This document shows positions 12,079 through 22,699 of a DNA stretch of 64,000 nt, piece after piece. The notes beneath the pieces are model-generated. The model was not told where the DNA came from and searched no databases. It was given only the letters and a program-made list of their open reading frames with translations. A program made the position numbers and the translations under genes. How positions within the stretch are numbered: the stretch's first letter is position 1; each line of letters opens with the position of its first letter. The stretch is from positions 494,328,263 through 494,392,262 of the forward strand of contig NC_058524.1 of NCBI RefSeq assembly GCF_904849725.1, read 5' to 3'. Source of the DNA: Hordeum vulgare subsp. vulgare (lineage: Eukaryota; Streptophyta; Magnoliopsida; Poales; Poaceae).

Positions 12079-14024
12079 AAAACCTTGCTTGTCCTCAAGC
12101 AATTCAGTTGACAAACTGAAAGAGACAAAAGAAAAACTTTTACGAACTCTGTTTGATCTTGTCATTGCAACTATGTGTAACTCATATCCAGAATTTCAGC
12201 AAGATCACAAGCAAACCACATAAGAAAATGACATCTAGGTCTCATGGTAAACTCATATCAATGGCATAATCAACTAGAGAGCAAATAATAATAAGTTTCA
12301 AACATCAACACTTCAATCAAAACAATCATGAAGCAGTACGAACAGATGGTATCTCGCTAGCTCTTTCTGAGATCGCAAAACATAAATGCACAGCACCTTC
12401 AAAGACCAAGGGCTGACTAAACATTGTAATTCATGGCAAAGAAGATCCAGTCACAGTCATACTCAATATCAGTCAAAAGCAAAGCATAAAAATGACAGAG
12501 GTGCTCTCTAATTGGTGCTTTTTGTAAGAAGAGGATGACACAATAGGAACATAAATAGATAGGCCCTTCGCACAGGGAAGCATTTATTTGCACAGGTGCC
12601 AGAGCTCAAGCTTTTAAGACAGAGACAAATAATTTTGGGTGGCATGCTTTCATTGTCAACGCAATGACCAAGAGTTTTCACCATCTTCCATGCTACACAA
12701 ACTATGGGCGGTTCCCAAACAGAAAAGTAATGTTTTGACTCCCCCACCACCGATCAATCACACTCCACGACTAGCCGAATACTCGGGTGCCATCCATACC
12801 AACAACAATCCAGGGGGAGTTTTGTTTGCAATTACCTTTTCATTTGAGCATGGAACTGGGCATTCCAATTACCGGCCCCTTTCTCGTGAGTGATAGTGAA
12901 TAAACACATATCGAGGATAACACGCCTAGCATGGAAGATACTGATCGCCCCTTGTCACCACATCAGCGGTTCGGGCTTGCTAAACAGATTATTTCTTGAA
13001 CGTTTAGAGAGTGGCACATGCAAATTTACTTGGAACGGCAGGTAGATACCGCATATAGGTAGGTATGGTGGACTCATGTGGAACAACTTTGGGTTTATGG
13101 GAGTGGATGCACAAGCAGTATTCCCGCTTCGTACAAGTGAAGGCTAGCAAAACACTGGAAAGCGACCAAGTAGAGAGCGACAACACTCATCAAAATGCAT
13201 TGACATTAACCAACATTGAGTGCAAGCATGAGTAGGATATAAATCACCATGAACATGAATATCATAGAGGCTATGTTGATTTTGTTTCAACTACATGCGT
13301 AAGCATGCGCCATGTCAAGCCACTTGAATCATTCAAAGGAGGATACCATCCTATCATACTACATCATAGTCATTTCAAATTTCATGTTGGCATCCAAGAC
13401 AAGCCATTATAAGCTCCAAGCTAATTAAGCATGGCATCAGAAACTATGATCTCTAAGTTGTCATTGCAAACATGTTTCTCTCACAACAAAGCTGAATCAG
13501 GAACGATGAGCTAGTCATATTTACAAAAACAAAATAGATCGAGTTCATACCAGCTTTTCCAGGCTCAGTCACTTCATCATATATCGTCATTATTGACTTT
13601 CACTTGCACGACCGAATGATGTGAATAATAATAAGAGGGCTCGTGCATTAGACTAAGCTGGAATCTGCAAGCAAACACAAAGGAGAAGACAAAGTAATAT
13701 GGCTCTTTGACAGATAAACAGGAATGCATGCGAGAGCCACTAAACATTGTAACCATGGTCTTCTACCTTGACCCACAGAAAAAGAAAACTATTTACACGG
13801 GAAAGCTCCCAACAAGCAAAAGAAGAACAAGAAAATCTTTTTGGGTTTTTCTCAAACTAGACTGACACACGAAAAGAAAACAAGAAAAAAAAGAAAATAA
13901 ACTAGCATGGATGATAGAGTGGCAAAGTGTGAACACCGACTAACAAAGTGAAAGCGTAAGCAAGAATATAAAGTCGATGAGAAACACTTACTCCCCCAAG
14001 CTTAGGCTTTTGGCCTAAGTTGGT
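12079..14024 (-). other. Non-coding 3' region of element C
   Basis: About 1.9 kb between the second ORF and the polypurine tract. Only short chance frames occur on either strand. It is A-rich on the plus strand. Its one marked feature is the repeated polypurine motif at 13990-14003, just after the end of the second ORF. Confidence 0.75.
13990..14003 (-). other. Second, internal polypurine-tract copy of element C
   Basis: On the minus strand this reads AAGCTTGGGGGAGT, identical over 14 bases to the tract at 12065-12078 and 1,925 bp upstream of it in element orientation. It may be a second plus-strand priming site; this is inference from sequence identity. Confidence 0.6.
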
Positions 14025-15033
14025 CTACTCCCAAGGATGGTCCAGGCGATACCCAAAATCATAATGGGGGTTGTACGGGAGCGCTGCAGCCACTGCCTGA
14101 ATAGCTGCCTCGCGGAGGCGAGCAGCCTTTGCCTCCCTCTCATACTCCTCTGCTCTTCTCTGGTAATGTTATCTCCATTTTACCTGAAAGTCAAAGAAGG
14201 CAGGAGCAGGAAGGGTAATATGGAAAACACGCTGCCTGTTAAATATTAACGGTATAGGATGAATTCATCATCCCTCTCAAGGAACTGATAGCATGTCAAA
14301 GCGGCGCGATCAAGGAAAGTTGTATGAAGTGGGGTATCTCCTTCGCAGATGGGTACTCCAAGAAAATTTGCTATGCGAGTGGCATAGATCCCACCAAATA
14401 AATCCCCTTCATTAGCATTATTATTCAGCCTCCTTGCTATTATAGCTCCCATGTTGAAACTTCTATCACCCGTTACTGCGCTCTTAAGAATACTAAGGTC
14501 ACGTGCGCAGAGGTGACAATGCTCAATCTTGCCGTTAAGGCACCTACCTATGAAGAGGGCAAAGTAATGCAAGGCAGGAAAATGAATGCTCCCCATGTTA
14601 GCCTGCGTAATATTTCTAGTTTCTCCAACAGTTATACGAGAGAAAAAATCTCTAATCGAAGATTTAGGCGTATCATTGAGACTACCCTAAACAGGTACCT
14701 TGCAAATTCTATTGAAATCCTCTAAATCCATGGTATACGATTTGTCATAGAGATCAAACAGTACAGATGTGTCACGGCCAGCTGAAAATTTGAATCTACG
14801 AACAAAAGAGGCAGCGAGAGTAACATACTGTACACATTTATCGGAGATGAATTCTTTAAGTCCAACATTGTGAACAAGTGTATCAAACTCGTCGCCTCAA
14901 TAATGAATTCATCAGAAGGCCATTCACATGGTTGTACCTGTGCGTTCCTCTGTTGGTATGGATCGGGCTCCCGAATCGCGAGACGGGGACCCCTCTTGCT
15001 TGAGAAACCACCATGATAATTTCTCCTGAACAT
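14025..15033 (-). pseudogene. Second ORF of element C (conserved Athila-type protein, function unknown)
   Basis: It starts at 15033 (MFRRNYHGGFSSKRGPRLAI), keeps the family frame to about the WPSDEF motif near 14905, then is frameshifted. A second readable block, 14596-14246, has IGSIHFPALHYFALFIGRC-type and GGIYATRIANFL motifs, and the natural end is near a TAG at 14027-14025. Proteins of this type are common in Triticeae Athila-type elements downstream of gag or pol. I do not know a function; a structural role or degraded env-like origin are both guesses. At least one frameshift and several stops make it a pseudogene. A U3-like block precedes it. Confidence 0.7.
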
Positions 15034-15820
15034 CTTCCTTTTCTGAAATTTTCAGTGACTCAAAGGAAAAGTGAACAAGGCTCAACTAAACTCATAGCAA
15101 CTACTTCCACAAGTGCCTAGAAGCCATATCACGCATCAAAACTACTTGGCACCAGCTAAGATTAGCATGCAAAGCTAAGGAACAAGGTCACCAAGCAAAA
15201 ATAAGCGACGTATAAGGCATTAGAGCAAATACTAATTGGACCAATGGAGGAGTCACATACCAAGGAGCAATTTCCCCAAAACAGCTTGGTGAATGGTGCT
15301 TTGCACAAGGAGATCGAAAATCGCAGCAAGAAGAGCAAGAACATGGGTTTGAGCTGCGAAACGATTTTTTCTGGAGGTAGGAGAAGCAGATGGGAGCTAG
15401 AATAAGTGGAGGTGGTGCACGTGGGCCCCACAAGCCTGGTAGGCGCGGCCAGGGGGGTGCCCGCACCTCCAGGGCTTATGGCCCACTGGTGCAGCCCCCT
15501 GACTAGCTCTCTGTCTCAGTATTTTTAAAAAATTCCAGAAAAAATCATACTGGATTTTCATGGCATTCGGGGAACTTTTATTTTCGGGGTACTTTTCCAT
15601 GGGACGCTAAAAGCAGAAAACAGGGAAAACTAAACTAAATCTATCATTTTTCTTCTAAACAACCAAAGGTGAAAGCTTGGAATAGAGGTTTGTGACTCAT
15701 CGATTCATCCATCCCATGGTCATCGAAAGAAATCCGTCAATGAGGTTGTTCAAGTCTCCTTGACAAACTTTTTCGAATCGCAAAAGGAAACGGAGAATTT
15801 TCGAATAGTCACTAGGTTAC
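15034..15820 (-). promoter_or_regulatory. Intergenic region of element C with a U3-like block
   Basis: Lies between the natural end of gag-protease and the second ORF. No ORF is supported. The part 15355-15600 is collinear with LTR positions 11706-11935: both contain gattttttctgga, then gtgggccccacaagcctg (15421 and 11769), aggcgcggccaggggg, an A/T-rich tattttt block and gaacttttatttt in the same order and spacing. Because that LTR part lies upstream in element orientation (U3), this block may be a second promoter for the downstream ORF. Element E is inserted at its upstream edge. Confidence 0.55.
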
Positions 15821-17443
15821 TGATACGTCTCAAACGTATCTATATTTTTTGATGGTTTCACGCTGTTATCTTGCCTTCTTTGAATGTTTTATGTATCTTT
15901 TTATATCTTTTTGGGACTAACTTATTAATTTAGTGCCAAGTGCCAGTTCCTGTTTTTTGTGTGTTTTTGACTCTTTTCAGATCTGATTTTGGAACGGAGT
16001 CCAAACGGAAGAAAAAACCCGAAATGATTTTTTCCCGAACGGAAGAAGTCCACGGGGCTTTTGGGCCAAGCCAGGTAGGCTCGAGGGAGCCCACAAGCCC
16101 CCACTCCGCCACCAGGGTGGGAGGCGGCGGTGGGCAGGCTTGTGGCCTCCCTGGCCGCCCCCTGACCTAGGTCTTGCGCCTATATATTCCCAAATATTCC
16201 GCAAAAAACCAGGGGAGCCTCAAAAATACTTTTCCGCCGCCGCAAGCTTCTGTTTCCGCGAGATCTCATCTGGAGACCCTTCCCGGCACCCTGCCAGAGG
16301 GGACTTTGGAGTTGGAGGGCTTCTTCATCATCATCATCGCCCCTCCAATGACTCGTGAGTAGTTCACTTCAGACCTACGGGTCTGTAGTTAGTAGCTATA
16401 TGGCTTCTTCTCTCTCTTGGATCTCCAATACAAAGTTCTCCATGATCTTCATGGAGATCTATCCGATGTAATCTTGTTTGGCGGTGTGTTTGTCGAGATC
16501 CGATGAATTGTGGACTTGTGATCAGATTATCTATGATATATATTTGAGTCTTTGCTGATTTCTTATATGCATGATTTGATATCCTTGTAAGTCTCTCTGA
16601 GTCTTGGGTTTTGTTTGGCCAACTAGATCTATGATTCTTGCAGTGGGAGAAGTGCTTGGTTTTGGGTTCTGCCATGTGGTGACCTTTCCCAGTTACAGTA
16701 GGGGCAACAAGGCACACATCAAGTAGTTGCCATCAAGGGTAAAAAGATGGGGTTTTTATCATCGGTTTGAGATTATCCCTCTACATCATGTCATCTTGCT
16801 TAAGGCGTTACTCTGTTCTTATGGACTTAATACACTAGATGCATGCTGGATAGCGGTCGATGTGTGGAGTAATAGTAGTAGATGCAGAAAGTATCGGTCT
16901 ACTTGTTTCGGACGTGATGCCTATAGAAATAATCATTGCATAGATATCGTCACGACTTTGCACAGTTCTGTCAATTGCTCGACAGTAATTTGTTCACCCA
17001 CCGCCTACTTGCTTTCATGAGAGAAGCCACTAGTAAACACTACGGCCCCCGGGTCTATTCACATCCATCGTTTACATCTCCGCTTTTACTTTGCTTTGTT
17101 ACTTTGTTGTTTTCAGTTCTCACTTGGCAAACAATCTATAAGGGATTGACAACCCCTTCATAGCGTTGGGTGCAAGCTTTTGTGTTTGTGCAGGATCTTG
17201 AGATACTCTTCAGCCGGATTGATACCTTGGTTCTCAAACTGAGGGAAATACTTACCGTTGCTGTGCTACATCACCCTTTCCGCTTCGACGGAACAGCAAC
17301 GCAAGGCTCCAAGGCCACGGGGGAAATCCTTTGCATACTTGCCTAGGAAGTCCCTTAAGGCGTAGTCGTAGCTGAAGGATTCCTAGTGCCGTCGACACAA
17401 CTATTTCTGGCGCCGTTGCAAGGGATACACAACAAAACAATCA
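15821..17443 (+). repeat. 5' LTR of element E (1,623 bp)
   Basis: Begins TGATACGTCTCAAACG and ends CAATCA. It is followed by a 10 nt spacer and the tRNA-Asp primer site, which identify it as the 5' LTR. U5 contains a 12-base copy of the primer site at 17408-17419. Confidence 0.92.
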
Positions 17444-17453
17444 GAAGTATTTC

Positions 17454-17470
17454 TGGCGCCGTTGACGGGG
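17454..17470 (+). other. Primer-binding site, tRNA-Asp type (element E)
   Basis: Reads TGGCGCCGTTGACGGGG, one base different from the site in element A (GAC instead of GCC). Confidence 0.85.
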
Positions 17471-17692
17471 AGGAGAAATCAAGATCTATCCAAGTAGGTC
17501 TCACAAACTATTCTCTTGCATTTACTTTTGTTGCCAGTTGCCTCTCGTTTTCCTCTCCCCCACTTCACATTTTCTGTTTTCATTCGCCTTTTGCCTTTTT
17601 CCATTCGCCCTTCTTCCGCTCGCTTTCTGCTTGCTTGTGTTACCATGTGCCTTCTTTTAGCTTGCATCTTTGCTTGCTAAAAATCCATTGAT

Positions 17693-18226
17693 ATGGATCA
17701 TCACCCACTAGCTAATCTCTCTAAGAGACCCACTCTTGTGGAACAAATTGCTAGTGAGTTGAGGGCAATTGACTATTTCTTTGGAGTTTTGCGTAAGATG
17801 CGTGAATCTGAAAATTGTGAGGAAGAAATTCATGAATTGATTCACGAGGGCTCCTTGGATGAAAAGCATGATTGCAATGGTTTCACTATAAATTATATTA
17901 GTGACAATCATGCTAAAAATATGCAAAACCCTAAGCTTGGGGATGCTAGTTTTGCTATGTCCACTACTTGTTGCAATAATCATGATTGGGGTGATGATCT
18001 TTCTTATGATCATGAAATTTTTTTCAAACCCTATGATGAATATGATATTTGCAGTAATATTGGAAGTGGGTTTGGAGACGTCATGACTTTGGTTGATGAT
18101 AATCCCACTATTTTTGAAGAGCGTCAACTTTGCATGCATGTGGATCATGAAAAGAATATCCTATGGGATAGCTATATTGTTGAATTCGAATATGATCCCA
18201 CATGTAATTGCTATGAGAGAGGATAA
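17693..18226 (+). CDS. Small ORF of the non-autonomous element E (unknown function)
   Basis: An uninterrupted ATG-started ORF of 177 residues (MDHHPLANLSKRPTLV...), the only sizeable frame in E. It is acidic, with Cys residues near the middle and end (TTCCNNH, PTCNCYERG). There is no gag major homology region, CCHC knuckle, protease or polymerase motif. It starts about 220 bp after the primer site, where gag normally begins. I recognise it only as a type of hypothetical protein found in such wheat elements. It may be a relic or replacement of gag, or have a cis role for the RNA. Its codons for K-L-G-D-A include a copy of the polypurine-tract motif (17933-17947). That it is intact while everything around has decayed is mildly notable. 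Confidence 0.6.
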   Translation: MDHHPLANLSKRPTLVEQIASELRAIDYFFGVLRKMRESENCEEEIHELIHEGSLDEKHDCNGFTINYISDNHAKNMQNPKLGDASFAMSTTCCNNHDWGDDLSYDHEIFFKPYDEYDICSNIGSGFGDVMTLVDDNPTIFEERQLCMHVDHEKNILWDSYIVEFEYDPTCNCYERG

Positions 18227-21060
18227 TATTTTGGTAGAAACTTTCATGTTACCAAATTACCTCTCGTGATGTTGAGATTGCTATTGACTCTTTCTTCTTC
18301 CTTGCATATGGCAACTATTGGTTGTCTTGACAATCTGTTTTCCTATAAAATGCCTATGCATAAGAAGTATGTTAGACTTAGATGTGATTTTCAAATGCTT
18401 TAGGATGCTCTCGTTATGCTTCAATTCTTGTCTTTTGTGAGAGCATCATTGAATGCCTAGCAAAGGGCGTTAAACAAAAGTGCTTGTTGGGAGGCAACCC
18501 AACGAATCTATCCTTTTTCTTTTTGTTTTGTGTTTTCCACACTTTCATACTTCTGTTATGATTGTATTTTTTGTGTTTCTTTTTGCGTTTGTGCCAAGCA
18601 AAACTGTAATGATTAGTCTTGAGGATGATCGTTTGGTCATGCTGGGAAAGACAGAAACTTTCTGTAAGAGATTTTGAGTTGATTATTTCTGCTACTGATT
18701 GCTACGCAAATTCTGCAGACTGTCTTAATTTTTCAGAATTTTTGAAGTACCAGAGTTATACGAAACATACAGATTGCTACAGACTAGTCTGCTGTAAATA
18801 GATTCTGTTTTTTGGTGTGTTGGTTGCTTATTTCGATGAAACTATGGATTGTATCGGGGGGTATTAGCCATGCAAGATTGAAAGTACAGTAACCCAACAT
18901 CAGCACAAGTATAATTTAATTTTTCTACAGTACCTAAGGAAGTGGTGGTTTGCTTTCTTGTAGTAATGTTATCACGAGTTTCTGTTTAAGTTTCGTGTTG
19001 TGAAGTTTTCAAGTTTTGGGTGAAGTTCTTATGGACAAAAAGATAAAGAGTGCAAGAGCTCAAGCTTGGGGATGCCCAAGGCACCCCAAGAGATTCAAGG
19101 ATGCCGTAAAAGCCTAAGCTCTGGGATGCCCCGGGAAGGCATCCCCTCTCTCGTCTTCAATCCATCGGTAACGTTACTTGGGGCCATATTTTTATTCACC
19201 AGATATTATGTGTTTTTGCTTGGAGCGTCTTGTATTGTAGGATCTTTTATTTTTGTTGTGTCACAATCATCCTTGCTGCACACCTAGAGAGAGATACATG
19301 CACTCACCGTGATTTTGTCGAGCTTCACTTATATCTTTTGGTAGACAATTAAGCTCACATGTGCTTCACTTATATCTTTTGATCTAGATACTTTTGCACT
19401 ATGTGCTTCACTTATATCTTTTAGAGCACAGTGGTGCGTGGCTTAGTAGTTGATCTATGCTTTGAAAGTAGTCTCAAAAGGGGTAGTTATTCAAAGGGAT
19501 ACGAAAACTTCCACCTTCATGTGCATTGAATAGTTAGAGAAGTTTGATTCATCTCAATTAGTTTTGAGTTATGGTTATGGTAATATTGAAGTCATGCTAG
19601 TAAGGTGTCGTGGATCTAGAAATACTTGTGTTGAAGTTAGTGATTCCCGTAGCATGCACGTATGGTGAACCGCTATATGATGAAATCTGAGAATGATTAG
19701 TATATTGATTGTCATCCTTTGTGTGGCGGTCGGGATCGCGTGATGGTTTATACCTACCAACCCTTCCCCTAGGAGTATGCGTTGAATGCTTTGTTTCGAT
19801 TACTAATAGAAGTTTTGCAACAAGCATATGAGTTCTTCATGACTAATGTTGAGTCCATGGTTTAGATGCACTTTCACCTTCCACCATCACTATCTTCTTA
19901 GTGTCGCGCAACTTTCACCGGTGCACAAAACCCACCATTAGCCTCCCTCAAAAGAGCCACCATGCCTACCTACTATGGCTTTTTCAAAGTCATTCCGAGA
20001 TATATTGCCATGCAACTACCACCAGGATATGTGCCACCACGTCTACATTGCCTTTGCATGATCGTAAGATAGCTAGCATGATGTTTCCATTGATGTCTAT
20101 GCCATGCTAAATCATTGCCACGGTATACAACCGAAGGTATTCCATATAGAGTCATAATTGCTCTATGTTCTGAGTTGAAAGTGTGATGATCATCATTATT
20201 GGAGCATTGTCCCATGTGAGGAAATAAAAGAGGCCAAAGAAGCCCATAAAAAGAGGCCAAAGAGCCGACCAATATAAAAAAAGAGAAAAAGAGAGAAGGG
20301 ACAATGCTACCACTTTTTCCACACTTGTGCATATTGAGTACCATGATCTTCATGATTGAGAGTCTCTTGTTTTGTCACCACCATATAGCTAGTGGGAAAT
20401 TTTCATTATATAACTTGGCTTGTATATTCCAATGATAGGCTTCCTCAAAATTGCCTTAGATCTTCGTGAGCAAGCAAGTTGGATGCACACCCACTAGTTT
20501 TCTTTAAGAGCTTTCACATACTTGTAGCTCTAGTGCATCATTTGTATGGCAATCCCTACTCATTTGCATTGATATCTATTGATGAGCATCTCCTTAGCTC
20601 ATTGATATGCCTAGTTAATGTCACCATCTTCTCCTTTTTGTCTTGCAACCTCCACCACATTCCACACCATCTATAGTGCTATAACCATGGCTCAAGCTCA
20701 TGTATTGCGTGAGAGTTGAAAATGTTTGAGAAAGTAAAGGTGTGAAACAATTACTTGGCCTATACCGGGGTTGTGCATGATTTAAATTCGTTATGCAATG
20801 ATGATAGAGCATAGCCAGACTATATGCTTTTGTAGGGATAACTTTCTTTTGGCCTTGTTATTTTGAAAGTTCATGATTACTTTGCTAGTTTGCTTGAATT
20901 ATTATTGTTTCCACGTCAATAGCAAACTATTGTTTTGAATCTAATGGATCTGAACATTCATGTCACATGAGAGGAATTACAAAGGACACCTATGCTAGGT
21001 AGCATGAAAGCATCAAAGATTCATTCTTATCACTTCCCTACTCGAGGACGAGCAGGAGTT
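18227..21060 (+). other. Non-coding internal region of element E
   Basis: About 2.8 kb with no supportable gene. Structures seen: a hairpin GTTGGGAGGCAACCCAAC at 18486-18503; a polypurine-tract copy at 19062-19075; an 8 bp stem gggatgcc / ggcatccc at 19123-19145; and three copies of gcttcacttatatctttt at 19322, 19363 and 19405. The part from ~18975 to the 3' LTR is homologous, in reverse complement, to 61876-64000 of element D. Confidence 0.8.
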
Positions 21061-21075
21061 AAGCTTGGGGATGCT
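21061..21075 (+). other. Polypurine tract of element E
   Basis: AAGCTTGGGGATGCT directly before the 3' LTR. The motif also occurs upstream in E at 17933-17947 and, over 14 bases, at 19062-19075. Confidence 0.8.
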
Positions 21076-22699
21076 TGATACCTCTCAAACGTATCTATAA
21101 TTTTTGATGGTTTCACGCTGTTATCTTGCCTTCTTTGTATGTTTTATGTATCTTTTTATATCTTTTTGGGACTAACTTATTAATTTAGTGCCAAGTGCCA
21201 GTTCCTGTTTTTTTTCGTGTTTTTGACTCTTTTCAGATCTGATTTTGGAATGGAGTCCAAATGGAAGAAAAACCCCGAAATGATTTTCTCCCGAACAGAA
21301 GAAGTCCACGGGGCTTTTGGGCCAAGACAGGTGGGCTCCAGGGATCCCACAAGCCCCCACTCTGCCACCAGGGGGAGGCGGCGGTGGGCAGGCTTGTGGC
21401 CTCCCTGGCCGCCCCTTGACCTAGGTCTTGCGCCTATGTATTCCCTAATATTCCGCAAAAAACCAGGGGAGCCTCGAAAATAATTTTCAGCCGCCGCAAG
21501 CTTCCGTTTCCGTGGGATCTCATCTAGAGACCCTTGCCGGCACCCTGTCGGAGGGGACTTTGGAGTTGGAGGGCTTCTTCTTCATCATCATCGCCCCTCT
21601 AATGACTCGTGAGTAGTTCACTTCAGACCTACGGGTCCGTAGTTAGTAGCTAGATGGCTTCTTCTCTCTCTTGGATCTTCAATACAAAGTTCTCCATGAT
21701 CATCATGGAGATCTATCCGATGTAATCTTCTTTGGCGGTGTGTTTGTCGAGATCCGATGAATTGTGGACTTGTGATCAGATTATCTATGATATATATATT
21801 TGAGTCTTTGCTGATTTCTTATATGCTTGATTTGATATCCTTGTAAGTCTCTCCGATTCTTGGGTTTTGTTTGGCCAACTAGATCTATGATTCTTGCAAT
21901 GGGAGAAGTGCTTGGTTTTGGGTTCTACCATGTGGTGACCTTTCCCGGTGACAGTAGGGGCAGCAAGGCACACATCAAGTAGTTGCCATCAAGCGTAAAA
22001 AGATGGGGTTTTTATCATTGGTTTGAGATTATCCCTCTACATCATGTCATCTTGCTTAAGGCGTTACTCTGTTCTTATGGACTTAATACACTAGATGCAT
22101 GCTGGATAGCGGTCGATGTGTGGAGTAATATTAGTAGATGCAGAAAGTATCGGTCTACTTGTTTCGGACGTGATGCCTGTAGAAATAATCATTGCATAGA
22201 TATCGTCACGACTCTGCACAGTTCTGTCAATTGCTCGATAGTAATTTGTTCACCCACCGTCTACTTGCCTTCATGAGAGAAGCCACTAGTAAACACTACG
22301 GCCCCCGAGTCTATTCACATCCATCGTTTACATCTCTGCTTTTACTTTGCTTTGTTACTTTGTTGCTTTCAGTTCTCACTTGGCAAACAATCTATAAGGG
22401 ATTGACAACCCCTTCATAGCGTTGGGTGCAAGCTTTTGTGTTTGTGCAGTATCTTGAGATACTCTTCCGCCGGATTGATACCTTGGTTCTCAAACTGAGA
22501 AAAATACTTACCGTCGCTGTGCTACATCACCCTTTCCGCTTCGAGGGAACACCAACCAAAGGCTCCAAGGACACGGGGGAAATCCTTTGCATACTTGCCT
22601 AGGAAGTCCCTTAAGGCGTAGCCGTAGCTGAAGGATTCCTGGTGCCTTCGACACAACTATTTCTCGCGCCGTTGCAAGGGATACACAGCAAAACAATCA
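21076..22699 (+). repeat. 3' LTR of element E (1,624 bp)
   Basis: Begins TGATACCTCTCAAACG and ends CAATCA, full-length against 15821-17443. It is followed by the GTTAC target-site copy at 22700-22704 and then by element C gag-protease sequence. Confidence 0.92.

Larger units (their letters stand above)
15821..22699 (+). mobile_element. Element E: complete non-autonomous LTR retrotransposon (6,879 bp)
   Basis: A structurally complete plus-strand element with LTRs 15821-17443 and 21076-22699, primer site 17454-17470, one ORF 17693-18226, ~2.8 kb of non-coding DNA and a polypurine tract 21061-21075. A perfect GTTAC duplication flanks it (15816-15820 and 22700-22704). It has no reverse transcriptase, integrase or protease. 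Its LTRs match that of gag-bearing element A. By eye about 30 differences fall in the first ~550 bp of the two LTRs, so it is not a recent insertion. It split element C exactly at the end of the gag-protease ORF. Confidence 0.93.

Noticed and set aside
17708..18148. Antisense ORF of 146 codons opposite the element E ORF
   Set aside because: A shadow of the plus-strand ORF; hydrophobic biased composition, no family motif.
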